Positions 1 to 12,192 of a DNA stretch of 64,000 bases are shown here, one piece after another. The notes under the pieces are model-generated. The model made no database searches, was not told where the DNA came from, and saw nothing but the letters and a program-made list of their open reading frames with translations. The position numbers and the translations under genes were made by a program. Source of the stretch: Cordylochernes scorpioides. Its lineage: Eukaryota; Arthropoda; Arachnida; Pseudoscorpiones; Chernetidae. Numbering within the stretch: the first letter of the stretch is position 1; each line of letters opens with the position of its first letter. Where the stretch lies: assembly GCA_030710605.1 (NCBI GenBank), contig CP092872.1, positions 5,657,947-5,721,946 of the forward strand, written 5' to 3'.

Positions 1-1140
1 TTGGGACAATCCAACATACACAACACTAGCAAACCTCACAACAATGGACGCTACCTCACGGAGAAACCTAATTGTTGTTTGGAAGTTAGAATCCCAACTT
101 TGGGACAATCCAACATACACAACACTAGCAAACCTCACAACAATGGACGCTACCTCACGGAGAAACCTAATTGTTGTTTGGAAGTTAGAATCCCAACTTT
201 GTATCAATCCAACATACACAACACTAGGAAACCTCACAACAATGGATGCTATCTCACGGAGAAACCTAAATGTTGATTGGAAGTTAGAATCCCAACTTTG
301 GGACAATCCAACATACACCACTAGCAAACCTCACAACAATGGATACTATTTCACGGAGACACATTGTTGATTCGAAGTTAGAATCCCAACTTTGGAACAA
401 TCCAACATACACCACTAGCAAACCTCACAACAATGGATACTATTTCACGGAGACACATTGTTGATTCGAAGTTAGAATCCCAACTTTGGGACAATCCAAC
501 ATACACAACACTAGCAAACCTCACAACAATGGATACTATCTCACGGAGACACATTGTTGATTCGAAGTTAGAGTCACAACTTTGCGAAAACCCAGCATAC
601 ACCACTAGCAAACCTCACAACAATGGATACTATCTCACGGAGACACATTGTTGATTCGAAGTTAGAATCCCAACTTTGGAACAATCCAACATACACCACT
701 AGAAAACCTCACAACAATGGATACTATCTCACGGAGACACATTGTTGATTCGAAGTTAGAATCCCAACTTTGGAACAATCCAACATACACCACTAGCAAA
801 CCTCACAACAATGGATACTATTTCACGGAGACACATTGTTGATTCGAAGTTAAAGTCACAACTTTGCGAAAATCCAGCATACAAAACTCTAGCAAACCTC
901 ACAACAATTGGGAGCTACTTCACGGAGACATCCAAGTTTGGTACCACAGTTCGATCTCCAACTTTGGAAAATCTCTACAGGCATCAAACCTCACAACAAT
1001 GGTTGCTGCACCCAAGTTTTGTATCACAGTTCGATAGCTCCAACTTCGGCACAACTCTACCTATCAATCCTCACACCAAAGGGTGTTACGTTATACAGCC
1101 ACCTAGATGTTGTATCACAGTGTAACCTTGAAACAACCCA
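1..1140. repeat. 99-bp tandem array (contig A)
   Basis: Units of 99 bp (starts near 1, 100, 199, 298) pass into about 95-bp units from about 390, then decay after about 905. Each unit carries a CACAACAATGGA core and ends in a GAAGTTAGAATCCCAACTT block. Because 99 is divisible by 3, long open frames with repeating peptides appear on both strands; they are a by-product of the period and not evidence of a gene. A second copy of the array lies at 9175-10440. Confidence 0.9.
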
Positions 1141-1420
1141 ACACAACACAATCCCCTGAGGCACAAAGAGAGATGCCGGAATCATCCACGTGAGACCAAC
1201 CCCACCCGAGCCTTTCATACGCGGCTTCCAACCGCGCAGCTCTTCCGGACTCTGGAAGATAAAACCTTAATGGAGGTCCACCCTGGTATCCATCACCGAC
1301 GGCTATTCCTGATATATGGAAATAGAGAAGCCCCCTCAGCCTCCACTGGACACTCACAGGATAGCCTGGCCTTCTGTAGCCAAATGATTACCTTTAGAAG
1401 TCCTCGTGGCTTCATGAGAA
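1141..1420. repeat. Non-tandem module shared with 10560-10830
   Basis: This stretch follows the 99-bp array in both places where the array occurs and is closely similar there (a shared block around GAGGTCCACCCTGGTATCCA). It has no convincing coding content. It behaves as part of the larger repeated locus and not as an independent element. Confidence 0.7.
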
Positions 1421-2075
1421 GAAATAGAATAAATAACGGGTGTATATATTCACTCCCTTAGGTCCCAAACATCTAAGATCAGTGTATCAGCGTGTAGAAC
1501 CACCGTGGAATCCTCAGAGGAAGAAATAGAATAAATAACGGGTCTAAGATCGCCAAAAATCTAAGACATGTATTCCAGCGTGTAGACCCACCGTGGAATC
1601 CTCAGAGGAAGAAATAGAATAAAGAACGGGTCTAAGATCCCCAAACATCTAAGACCTATTTCCCAGCGTGTAGACCCACCCGTGGAATCCTCAGAGGAAG
1701 AAATAGAATAATGAACGGGTCTAAGATCCCCAAACATCTAAGACATGTATCCCATCATGTAGACCCACCCGTGGAATCCTCAGAGGAAGAAATAGAATAA
1801 TGAACGGGTCTAAGATCCCCAAACATCTAAGACCTATTTCCCAGCGTGTAGACCAACCGTGGAATCCTCAGTGGAAGAAATAGAATAAAGAACGGGGCTA
1901 AGATCCCCAAACATCTAAGACCTATTTCCCAGAATGTAGACCCACACGTGGAATCCTCATTGAAAGAAATAGAATACAGAACGGGTCTAAGATCCCCAAA
2001 CATCTAAGACATGTATCCCATCGTGTAGACCCACCGTGGAATCCTCAGAGGAAGAAATAGAATAAAGAAAGAACC
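1421..2075. repeat. 88-89-bp tandem array
   Basis: The marker GAAATAGAAT recurs at 1421, 1523, 1611, 1700, 1789, 1877, 1966 and 2054, giving 88-89-bp units after a first longer one. Each unit contains a CTAAGATCCCCAAACATCTA block. The matching place in contig B (10831-10940) holds about one unit, so the array differs in copy number between the two copies of the locus. Confidence 0.9.
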
Positions 2076-2570
2076 CGGACGTCGTGCAGAGGAAGGGACA
2101 AAGCTTCGTTACAGTCTGGCCTTTGTTCCTCACTGACCTGGACACTCCGGTCACTTCCTGGGACATCCTTGCCCACTTCTTCTATGCCCCAAGATGGTTC
2201 ATTCTTCAATGCCTCCTATCCGTTTCAGAATCTTCAATTTCTTCATCAATGGTTTGTATCGAAGTTTTCAAGAACTCAACAACTCGTGTGATCACGAGTT
2301 AATTACTTTGAAACTTTCTTTTCAAACCCAATCTCTTATTTTACATAGATCATCATTATCATTAATATAACAAACATGTGTAATAAAATTTGTAAAATAA
2401 ATTTACTGGCAATGTGTTTTTTTTTTTAAATAATATCATTAAATATTATCTCTGCAGACCTTACTACAATGATATAAATTATTAATGAGAATTTATATCA
2501 TTTCAGTAAAAGGTCTGTAGAGATAATATTCGATGATATTGCCACGTGGAGAATTAGGGAAGACCAACTT
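2076..2570. repeat. Shared module with a foldback hairpin
   Basis: The module matches B 10935-11449. It contains a hairpin with about 48-bp arms (2432-2480 and 2492-2539) around a short AT loop. The arms carry the sequence CAGACCTTACTACAATGA, related to the ends of the foldback MITEs at 24.8 and 41.2 kb (CTGTCCTTACTGCAATGG). The B copy of the hairpin is at 11306-11413. Confidence 0.75.
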
Positions 2571-4383
2571 ATTTATTTATTTATTTCATCTCAATTTGCA
2601 GGTGTTACATTCGAGCACAGCTCGCGAGTCACCTTGTCCAGATTATTTACACATGGCGAGTTGTAATGCTGGAGTGGCCCCCCGAACCTTATAGGAGGGC
2701 AGTTGTTGGGTGTTTGGCTGTCAGCTAGCCATTGGGTCCAGCTCGTCGGATTCGGTGGCAGAGGTCACCTTGATTTTGAACAATTTCTTGTATAGTTGGA
2801 TTTGATGATTTTTGAAATTGCGAGAATAGTCTTGTCGCAGAGTCTTGATAAATCTCTTCTATATTAGGCTGGTTGAGATCTTCTTTGAGAATTTTGTTTG
2901 AAAGATTGAATGGGGCTCCTATAGTGGTTCGTAAGCAAATCCTCATGAAGGCATCTATTCTTTTTTTATCCGTAGGTGTGATATATTTGCCCCAGACTGG
3001 TAGTGCGTACGTGATGATGGGTAGAATACAGGTTTTGTACAACGTGAATTTATGCTTTGTTGTTAAATTACTTTTGAAATTAAGCAGGCTTGATAGAGAT
3101 ATTTTGGCTATCTTTGCCTTTCTTATGGTGTTTTGGACATGTAGGTTAAATTTTAATTTCGAATCCAAAGTGACACCAAGATACTTGGCATGGTCGGCCC
3201 AACTAATAGTGCATGAGTTTACTGTCAAGTTGGTTTGTGGCATGAATTTTTTGTTATCTCTTGGGGAAAAAACTATTGCTTGAGTCTTAGTTGGGTTAAT
3301 GTCTAGTTTCCACTCATCGCACCATTTGATTATATCATTTAAGTAATTCTGAAGCTGAGTAACCAATAGGTTGACTGATTTAGAGTTAAATAAAATTGCT
3401 GTGTCATCTGCGAAGAGCTTAAGTTTACATTTAGAGTGCAGTGGGATGTCATTAATGTAAATATTGAAAGGGTAGGGTCCGAGGATAGAGCCTTGAGGTA
3501 CTCCAGTCTGGATTGGCTTTGGTTCAGTTATAAAATTTCCTTGCTTGACTGAAAATGTCCTGCCCTGTAGATAATTCTGCATAAATTTGATAATGTCACT
3601 TGGAAACTGGTGTTTTGTGAGTTTCTTTATAAGGCCATTATGCCAAACTTTATCAAATGCTTTCGCAAAATCTAGAAAGACAGCACCTACCACTTCCTTG
3701 TGGGATCTTCTTATCTGGATGTAGTCCAGAACTGCAATGAGTTGGTGAGTTGTTGAGTGCCCCCCTTCTAAATCCGAATTGCTGCGGGATGATGAAGTTA
3801 GAGTTGTCCAAGTACATCTGAAGTCTACGTAAAATAATTCTTTCGTAAATTTTGCCGATGGTGGGGAGGAGGCTGATAGGTCTTAGATCTTCAGGGGATT
3901 TAGCGGATTTTTTTGGAATTATGATAGCATGCTTCCAGACTTTGGAGTAGTAACACAAGTGCAGTGCGGCGTTGAATACTCCAGCTAGAAATACAATCCA
4001 TTTGATGGGAAGATTCTTGGCCATTTGCGGAGTGATATTGTCATGGCCAGGAGCTTTGTGGTTAGCTAAGTATTTAATCACTTCTTTGACTTCATTTGGT
4101 GTCGTCATTGTGAGCATTTTTTCTTGTTGGTGATTATAAGTTATATTTGGTTGGTCTTCTTCTTTTTCCTTGGAGAACTGGTTGGAGAAGTGTTCTGCAA
4201 GTTCATTTCCGATTTCTTTGTCGGTCAATAAGGTTTTGCCGTTCGTTACTAAACTGGAGATCCTTTCCGTTTTTTTTTTCCTGATGGGTTTTGTTTTTCT
4301 CCAGAAGTCCTTTGGGCTTGATTCAATCTTGTGTATGAATTGATTCCAGTTCTCGGTGGAGTCGGATTTGAGGGCTTTGTTAA
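2571..4383 (-). mobile_element. 5'-truncated Jockey-like non-LTR retrotransposon
   Basis: A minus-strand reverse-transcriptase element ends at 2571 with an (AAAT)n tail, seen as ATTT repeats on the plus strand. The 11-bp target duplication AAGACCAACTT flanks it at 2560-2570 and 4384-4394. Contig B has the empty site with a single copy (11439-11449), which confirms both boundaries. The 5' part is missing: the open frame already runs at the truncation point. The 3' UTR is about 150 bp. The insertion interrupts the CACGTGGAGAATTAGGGAAG repeat. Confidence 0.93.
2725..4383 (-). pseudogene. Jockey-clade reverse transcriptase, truncated and frameshifted
   Basis: The product is a non-LTR reverse transcriptase that would prime from nicked target DNA. 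The upstream frame (4383 to about 3690) carries early RT blocks: KAPGHDNITPQMAKNLP, PEDLRPISLLPTIGKIYERI and FIIPQQFGFRRG. After a single frameshift near 3690-3750 the second frame (to the stop at 2725) carries FLDFAKAFDKVWHNGL, GVPQGSILGP, the catalytic LFADDTAI box and KWCDEWKLDINPTKT. A thumb-like C-terminal part ends in HRIRRAGPNG. No endonuclease or ORF1 remains because of the 5' truncation. The motifs fit the Jockey clade. The frameshift makes it inactive. Confidence 0.93.
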
Positions 4384-4424
4384 AAGACCAACTTCGGGAT
4401 GAGACAACAATTTATTTCAGGCAA

Positions 4425-4524
4425 NNNNNNNNNNNNNNNNNNNNNNNNNNNNNNNNNNNNNNNNNNNNNNNNNNNNNNNNNNNNNNNNNNNNNNNNNNNN
4501 NNNNNNNNNNNNNNNNNNNNNNNN
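4425..4524. other. Assembly gap (100 N) between contigs A and B
   Basis: Exactly 100 N, the usual placeholder for a gap of unknown size. The left flank ends in CAGGCAA. In contig B the same sequence continues directly as GAACAAAC (from 11475), which is exactly how the reverse complement of contig C begins at 35773. Confidence 0.99.
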
Positions 4525-4554
4525 GTCACTTTTAATGTAAATCGCTTCGTACTA

Positions 4555-4965
4555 CAATTAAACCTGTCTATAGCGCCCCTTCTTGGGACTCACCAAAATA
4601 AGGTGCTATAAAGAGGGGGTGCTATAGATAGGTCACTTTTGTATGGTGTTATGCCTTGTTATAAATAAGGAAATACTCTTATCTTAAGTATTTATATCGC
4701 TTAGTTTTATTTATTTAACTATTTACAAGGCAACATTATCTAACAATCACAGCTATCCCGGAACTTCCGCCAGCCTAAGGTAAACAAAAACAGTAATAAT
4801 TTGATGATGATGATCACCTTACCGATAAATACGCCGGGTTGTCAGATGGTAACTTATTCTCAACACACTTTTAATGTAAATCGCATCGTACTACGTATTT
4901 AAAATCGGGCGCTATAGAGAGAGGAAGGCGCTATTTAGAGGGGGTGCTATAGACAGGTTTAACTG
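4555..4965. mobile_element. Pogo-like MITE with a CTGTCTATAGCGCC terminal repeat
   Basis: The ends are CAATTAAACCTGTCTATAGC on the left and its inverse at 4965, and the element is flanked by TA (4553-4554 and 4966-4967), as expected for Tc1/mariner/pogo elements. Internal copies of the GCGCTATAGAGAG motif repeat near both ends. No ORF is present. A shorter relative lies at 53638-53819. Confidence 0.8.
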
Positions 4966-5989
4966 TATAAATATACAAGATGTGGCGCTGAGTTTGTTGT
5001 TGACACACTTTAAAATTGGCGTTCAGCCAACTGAAATATTGGTAAAATAAATGATATTTTGATCCAATATATGTATTTTTTAATTAAAGATATATATAAT
5101 GTAACAACAGAGTAAAAGGTCATTGGTAAATAACAATAATTCTTATATTATTGTCACATTTAGAAATCTCTCTGAGAGAATTGTCATTTCAACAGTACCA
5201 CCCCTCTTCACCCCTCCCTGAAAAAATATATAATTTAATTTAAGAAAACTTATCAAATAAAATAAACCAATTTATATAGAATATATAGGCTAAATTAATT
5301 AAATATTTGAAAGTAACTATTATTTAATTAAAGAAACAGTTTCGTAGGCGACAAATACTCTTTTATTGCTTTAAAACACGAATAAAAGAATAAAACGCCT
5401 AGGTGGTCATCTTTCTATGTAATTATAAAAAAAAAAATTAAGATTAGTTAATATTTTTTCTTGTAGATGGCGCAAACCATCAGAAACATTCAGTTTCAAA
5501 ATTAGGAGATACTTTTCTTATTTCTCACTTTTATCATCTGATTCTGTACATTTTCTCCTTTTGTTCTATTTTCGTAGAACTAAAATTGTTTTTTATCATA
5601 TATTTCGGTTATTTAAAGCCATAAAAAGAAAAATCTCAAAGAAGTTGAATAAAAAGGGGTAAATAAGGAATGAGAAAATGTCTAAGATTTGTAGCCCAAC
5701 GTACCTTGGAGTTACTTTGTATAGAAGAAGATGAATAAAGGTGAAGTCGTAAAGTTTTACTGGAGGTCACTTGCAGTTATCATCATTATCATTTTTTACG
5801 AACCTCAGAGCTCATCTCTTTGCCATCTCCCAGAGTTTGTTTTCTAATGCCAGGGGTCTAATCCAAGGGATCGGCAAACATTTGATTCGGAAGAGTCAAA
5901 AATTACAATTTACAAAATTTTCAAAGAACCACAAAATGTTTTTAGTGCCAACAATAAATAGTATATCGATCTATTCTATATTCTTCTTA
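4966..5989. other. AT-rich stretch without a recognised gene
   Basis: I see no coding signal. Two fragments are recognisable: near 5020-5055 a piece (GCGTTCAGCCAACTGAAATA) related to the foldback at 27.6 kb, and at 5465 an AGATGGCG box followed by CAAACCATCAG, matching the family at 11.74 and 35.5 kb. Confidence 0.6.
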
Positions 5990-6464
5990 TCTATATATTT
6001 TTAAAACGAATGTATGTATGTGTGTGTGTGTGTCCTTTATGCCTGACCAAACCACTCATTGGAACGCCATGAAACTTTGGGAAGTTATTTAGTATAGTAC
6101 TGGGAAGGTTTCTAGCAAATAAAATTTTTGAAATAACTTTTCGCCTAAAAATAATCAAGATAAATATTCTAATTTATCTGTTATAATTCAACAATCTGCT
6201 CTAAATATTATCATGATGATTCGATGATTTTGTAATGTAGAAAATTAGGAAAGACCAAATTCAGGATGACACGGCAATTTATTTGAGACAAGAATAATGA
6301 TACAATTCCAAGGCAAGATACTATTCCTTTAACTTCCAATTACCGAGGGAACCAATTAATATTGATTTTATTCAACTTATCGAGTATTTTTCACTTTATC
6401 GAGAGATTCGTTAGACAAACCTTTACTCGGGTAAAACCCGGGCGAAGCCGGGTACATCCGCTAG
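5990..6464 (+). mobile_element. Non-autonomous Helitron
   Basis: It begins TCTATATATT after an A. It ends with a GC hairpin (CCCGGGCGAAGCCGGG), eight bases and CTAG followed by T. This is the standard Helitron 3' structure (hairpin plus CTRR, inserted between A and T). There is no Rep/helicase ORF. It is joined directly to the next Helitron at 6465. Confidence 0.8.
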
Positions 6465-6734
6465 TCTATATATATATATAAATGAATGTATGTGTGTGTG
6501 TGTCCTTTATGCCTGACCAAACCACTCATTGGAACGCCATGAAACTTTGGGAAGTTATTTAGTATAGTACTGGGAAAGTTTTTGAAAAATAATTTCTTGA
6601 ATATCTTGAATATCCTTAGAGTTATTTGCAGATTTGTAGATTTAACTCGAGAGCAGCGCCCCCATTGCGACAATGTTAACAAGTTTTTTTATCTATAAGT
6701 TTTATTATCACTTAGTTTATTATCTTAAAGATTA

Positions 6735-8058
6735 CGAGATGTGTTCAAAAAGTATCGCGACTTTTGTGTTTTTTCAAAAATTATTTATTTATTCATGAAT
6801 ACCTATCTTGTCCCCTTCAAATAATCCCCATGAGATATTATACACTTGTGCCAACGGTTTTTCCAAAAAGCACTTCAAAAAATCATTTTTTAAAATCTTT
6901 TTCAGCTTCTCCTTCGATGCCGTCTTTATCTCGTCAAGCGTAGCGTAACGTCGTCCTTTCATGGGCCTCTTCAGTTTAGGGAACAAGAAAAAGTCACAGG
7001 GGGCCAGATCTGGGAATACGGTGGCTGCGGCTTCATTAGTGTGTTGTTTTTGGCCAAAAGTCGCGCATAAGCAACGATGTGTGAGCAGGGGCGTTATCGT
7101 GGTGCAAAAGCCAATTTTTGTTCTTCCACAAATCCGGGCGTTTCTGGCGGATTGCTTCGCGAAAATTGCGCCTAACTTGCAGGTAATATTCCTTATTGAC
7201 CGTTCTACCCTGTGGCAAGAACTCATGATGCACCACGCCCCTGCAATCGAAGAAAACTGTCAGCAAAACTTTCACATTCGACCGAACTTGGCGCGCTTTT
7301 TTAGGTCTTGGTTCGTGCGGCAGCTTCCATTGAGATGATTGAGCTTTGGTTTTCACGTCATAACCATGAACCCACGCTTCGTCACCAGTTATGACCCTCT
7401 GGAGCAAATTTGGGTCGTCGCGGACAGAGTCCAACATCTCATTAGCAATGTTCACGCGATGCTGTTTTTTTTTTTTTTTTGTCACAATTGAGCAATTTTG
7501 GTACGAATTTCGCGGCGACTCGTCTCATGCCCAATTCATTGATAAAAATCGAATGGCAAGAGCCAATCGATATGTTTAGGTCCTCAGCAACTTCTCTAAC
7601 GGTGATTCGACGATTGGCCAATATCATTTTCTCCACTTCATTAATTTTTTCGTCTGTTGTTGAAGTGCTCGGGCGTCCGGCACGCTCTTTGTCGTTCACA
7701 TCTTCTCGGCCTTCTGAGAGCATTTTTTACCACCGATAAACGTTGCTTCGATCCAAGGTAGCTTCTCCGTATGCCACAGTCAACATTCGGAATGCATCCG
7801 CGCACTTAATTTCGTTTTTCACACAAAATTTGATACAGGTTCTTTGATCCATTTTTTTTAATAGGTAAAAATCGAAGACGATCCAAAACACCTGCAAGCA
7901 AAGCAGCTGTCAACAAATAAGTGAACATTCAAAATGGCCGAGCTTGTCGGCATAAGTGAGAGACATGAGTACCAACATAAAGCCACAAAAATATCGAAAT
8001 TCGAATACACGTAACCCGCGAAAATTCAAAAGTCGCGATACTTTTTGAACACACCTCG
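6735..8058 (-). mobile_element. Full-length mariner element (1324 bp)
   Basis: Inverted terminal repeats CGAGRTGTGTTCAAAAAGTA lie at both ends and are flanked by TA at 6733-6734 and 8059-8060. Length and ends are those of a complete mariner. A fragment of the same family lies at 42986-43268. Confidence 0.95.
6789..7852 (-). pseudogene. Mariner transposase, decayed
   Basis: A DD34D-type mariner transposase would excise and insert the element at TA. The start at 7852 (MDQRTCIKFCVKNEIK) opens the N-terminal helix-turn-helix region. An in-frame stop follows VYRW. A second HTH region (RRITVREVAEDLNISIGSCH) follows. A frameshift falls in a long A run near 7467-7480. The catalytic-domain motifs are then seen: VITGDEAWVHGYD (first Asp) and LLHHDNAPAHTS (second Asp). 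A second frameshift near 7040-7220 precedes FPDLAPCDFFLFP (third Asp). It ends at 6789. The defects make it inactive. Confidence 0.93.
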
Positions 8059-8704
8059 TATTTATCAAAAGTAAGATTTTCTACCTATTAATTGCGCACA
8101 AGTCAAAGTTAGTTTTATCATTTATCTACAACATATATATTGGGAGAATAGATAAAATGATGATTTTGTAATGTAGAAAATTAGGAAAGACAAAATTCAG
8201 GATGACACGGCAATTTATTTGAGACAAGAATAATGATACAATTTCAAGGCAAAGATACTATTCCTTTAACTTCCAATTACCGAGGGAACCAATTAATATT
8301 GATTTTAATCAACTTATCTAGTATTTTTCAAGGGACCGGGAAAAAATGTTCACTAGATAAAACGATGATTTTGTAATGTATAAAAAAAGGAAAGACAAAA
8401 TTCAGGATGACACGGCAATTTATTTGAGACAAGAATAATGATACAATTCCAAGGCAAAGATACTATTCCTTTAACTTCCAATTACCGAGGGAACCAATTA
8501 ATATTGATTTTATTCAACTTATCGAGTATTTTTCAAGGGACCGGGAAAAAATGTTCACTTTATCGAGAGATTCAAATTTACGAGTTTCAAATTATCAAAA
8601 TATATCTTTTTTTTTATAAGTTTATATAGAATTGTTTTAACAAATGTTCGTTAGACAAACCTTTACTCGGGTAAATCCCGGGCGAAGCCGGGTACGTCCG
8701 CTAG

Positions 8705-9174
8705 TACTTGCAAAAATAATATTTGCATATGGAACTATATAAAGAGCTTCACATCCGAAGAGCCGCATGTGGCTCGCGAGCCGCAGTTTGCAGACCTCTG
8801 GTCTAACGCCAAGTAGCGATGAAGAGATAGTAACATAGAAGATAAAACCATTTACGAATACTTTTTATTTTCAAATAAAACAAAAAACTCCCCTCTTACT
8901 ATCCTTACTACGATGAAAAATATTGGGAGGGGCCTGGCTCATCAATTATGAAGCTTCACAGTTGTATTGCCCGTTTGATCTAACATACCGCTTTTTAAAA
9001 CTTTATTACTGTTTTTTTTTTATTCAATTGGCTTTTATCGTTGAATTTGTAATAATTATTTTTGTCAATGTGTTTTGTTTCATATATCAAATATTCTTTC
9101 TACAGACCTTACTGCAATGATAAAAGTTATTGAATGAGAGGGCTTGGCTCATCTGTAGTGGCTCATCTCACCAA
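8705..9174. repeat. Foldback-MITE fragments in unassigned sequence
   Basis: Two pieces related to the 41.2-kb foldback family are visible: TATCCTTACTACGATGAAAA near 8898 followed by GGGCCTGGCTCATC, and ACCTTACTGCAATGATAAAA near 9107 followed by GGGCTTGGCTCATC. No gene is seen. Confidence 0.55.
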
Positions 9175-10440
9175 ATTGTTGATTCGAAGTTAGCCTCCCA
9201 ACTTTGGAACAATCCAACACAACACTAGGAAACCTCACAACAATGGACGCTACCTCACGGAGAAACCGATTGTTGATTGGAAGTTAGAATCCCAACTTTG
9301 GGACCATCCGACACACACAACACTAGCAAACCTCACAAAAATGGGCAATATATCACGGAGAAACCGATTGTTGATTGGAAGTGAGAATCCAAACTTTGGG
9401 ACAATCCAACATATACAACACTAGCAAACCTCACAACAATGGATTTCATCTAATGGAGAAACCTAATTGTTGATTGGAAGTTAGAATCCCAACTTTGGGA
9501 CAATCCAACATATACAACACTAGCAAACCTCACAACAATGGATTTCATATAATGGAGAAACCTAATTGTTGATTGGAAGTTAGAATCCCAACTTTGCGAT
9601 AATCCAACATACAAAACACTAGCAAACCTCACAACAATGGATATCATCTCACGGAGAAACATAATTGTTGGTTGGAAGTTAGCATCCCAACTTTGGAACA
9701 ATCCAACACAACACTAGGAAACCTCACAACAATGGATGCTACCTCACGGAGACAAATTGTTGATTCGAAGTTAGAGTCTCAACTTTGTATCAATCCAACA
9801 TACACAACACTAGGAAACCTCACAACAATGGATGCTATCTCACGGAGAAACCTAATTGTTAATTGGAAGTTAGAGTCTCAACTTTGTATCAATCCAACAT
9901 ACACAACACTAGCAAACCTCACAACAATGGACGCTAACTCACGGAGAAACCTAATTGTTGTTTGGAAGTTAGAATCCCAACTTTGTATGAATCCAACATA
10001 CACAACACTAGGAAACCTCACAACAATGGATGCTACCTCACGGAGACAAATTGTTGATTCGAAGTTAGAGTCTCAACTTTGTATCAATCCAACATACACA
10101 ACACTAGGAAACCTCACAACAATAGATGCTACCTCACGGAGAAACCTAATTGTTGATTGGAAGTTAGAATCCCAACTTTGGGAGAATCCAACATACACAA
10201 CACTAGAAACCTCACAACAATGGAGGCTACCTCACTGAGGCACTTAATTGATTATTGTAAGAGTTACAACTTTGGAACAATACAACACATACAACGCTAG
10301 CAAACCTCACAACAATGGGCGCTATATCACGGAGAAACCGATTGTTATTGGAAGTTAGAATCCCAAATTTGAGACAATCCAACACACAGCATCACAAACT
10401 TCACAACAATGGATGCTACCTCACAGAGACACCCAAGTTT
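9175..10440. repeat. 99-bp tandem array (contig B)
   Basis: This is the same family and orientation as positions 1-1140, with about twelve units including the GTTAGAATCCCAACTTTG block. The long open frames here are again an effect of the period. Confidence 0.9.
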
Positions 10441-11474
10441 TGTATCCCAGTTCGATAGCTCCAACTTCGGCACAACTCTACCTATCAATCCTCACACCAA
10501 TGGGTGTTACATTACACAGCCACCTAGGTGTTGTATCACAGTGTAACCTTGAAACAATCCAACACAATCCCCTGAGGCACAAAGAGAGATGCCGGAATCA
10601 GCCGTGTGAGACCAACCCCACCCGAGCCTTTCATACGCGGCTCCCAACCGCGCAGCTCTTCCGGACTCTGTAAGATAGAACCTTAATGGAGGTCCACCCT
10701 GGTATCCATCACCGACGGCTATCCATGATATATGGAAATACAGAAGCCCCCTCAGCCTTCACTGGACACTCACTGGATAGTCTGGCCTTCTGTAGCCAAA
10801 TGATTACCTTTAGGAGTCCTCGTGGCTTCATGAGAAGAAATAGAATAAAGAATGGGTCTAAGATCCCCAAACATCTAAGACATGTATCCCATCATGTAGA
10901 CCTACACGTGAAATCCTCAGAGGAAGAAATAGAATAAAGAAAGAACCCGGACGTCGTGCAGACGAAGGGACAAAGCTTCGTTACAGTCTGGCCTTTGTTC
11001 CTCACTGACCTGGACACTCCGGCCACTTCCTGGGACATCTTTGCCCACTTCTTCTATGTTCCAAGATGGTTCATTCTTCAATATCTCTTCTATCCTTTTC
11101 AGCATCTTCAATTTCTTCATCAATGGTTTGTATCGAAGCTTTCAATAACTCAATAACTCCTTTGATCACAAGTTAATTACTTTTTGAAACTTTCTTTTCA
11201 AACCCAATCTCTATTTTACATAGATCATCATTATCATTAATTCAACGAACATGTGTAATAAAATTTGTAACACATAAATTTAATGGGAATGTGTTTCTTT
11301 TCTGTAATATCATCAAATATTATCTCTACAGACCTTACTACAATGATATAAATTATTAATGAGAATTTATATCATTGCAGTAAAAGGTCTGTAGAGATAA
11401 TATTTGATGATAATGCCACGTGGAGAATTAGGGAAGACCAACTTCGGGATAAGACAACAATTTATTTCAGGCAA
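10441..11474. repeat. Module shared with contig A
   Basis: Collinear with A 1010-4424 apart from two differences: only about one 88-bp unit is present at 10831-10940, and the Jockey-like insertion is absent (empty site at 11439-11449). The hairpin copy is at 11306-11413. The shared sequence ends at the base matching the end of contig A. Confidence 0.85.
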
Positions 11475-12003
11475 GAACAAACTATGTGTGATAAACAAAA
11501 GATAAGCAAAGAGGGAAGTGTACAGAGTAACAAAATATAAGCATAAAAAAATACTCTGCTAATAAAATAATAAATACTTTGTTACAATATTATTGAAAAA
11601 GAAACACATTGCCAGTAAATGTATTTGTTACAAATTTTATTACATATATTTGTTAAATGATAATTATGATATATATAAATTAGAGCTCGGTTTGAAAAGA
11701 ACTATTTTTTTGTAACGAACTAGTCGTTTATTTATTCCGATAGGTGGCGCAAACCATCATTAACGTTCAATTTCATAATCAAGAGATGATTTTTTCTTAG
11801 TTTCCATGATTATATCCAGTGTTTCAAACAGGATCGTTGATACAATTAAAGACAAGAGAGAAAATAGAGGTAACCCGGTTTCCTGGAGCGTAAATCGCCA
11901 ACTACCCAGGCTGTACAGCTACAGTCTAGAAGAGAAGTCTAGTCATGGGGAGGGAGGGCAGATTACTGAGGTAAACCAGGTAGTTCCAGGGCGGCAGGGA
12001 GTC

Positions 12004-12192
12004 AGGAAGTAGGGACAGGACTGAAGTCTTGTACTCCAAGCAGTGTCTGTAGTCTGTATAGTATAAAAGCTGGACAGGAGAAGAGGAGGTGGTCCAGTCT
12101 GTGACTCTTCCCGGGCAATGAGGACATGTTGGATCTAGATCTCTATGCCAGAGATCTGCCAGAACGTGGCCCTGACCGGTAAGGATGGTAGT
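12004..12192 (-). pseudogene. Non-LTR retrotransposon C-terminal zinc-motif fragment
   Basis: Read on the minus strand, the sequence encodes TGQGHVLADLWHRD followed by DPTCPHC. This is the start of a Cys-x2-Cys...His-x4-Cys motif typical of the C-terminus of Jockey/I-type polyproteins. An extra C just after the second cysteine shifts the frame and destroys the rest, which is intact in the other copy (35065-35250). The SINE at 12193 interrupts its upstream side. Confidence 0.7.

Larger units (their letters stand above)
6465..8704 (+). mobile_element. Helitron carrying a nested mariner
   Basis: The 5' end TCTATATATATATATAAATG starts immediately after the CTAG of the preceding Helitron, and the first about 100 bp match that element. 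The 3' end at 8704 is again a GC hairpin followed by CTAG and T. A 1.3-kb mariner sits inside. Downstream of it a block of about 210 bp (AGGATGACACGGCAATTTAT and following) is present twice, around 8150-8360 and 8360-8570. No Helitron protein is encoded. Confidence 0.78.

Noticed and set aside
1..1140. Protein gene with repeated peptide units
   Set aside because: The 99-bp period keeps any frame open on both strands; there is no start, no domain and no conservation of one frame over the other.
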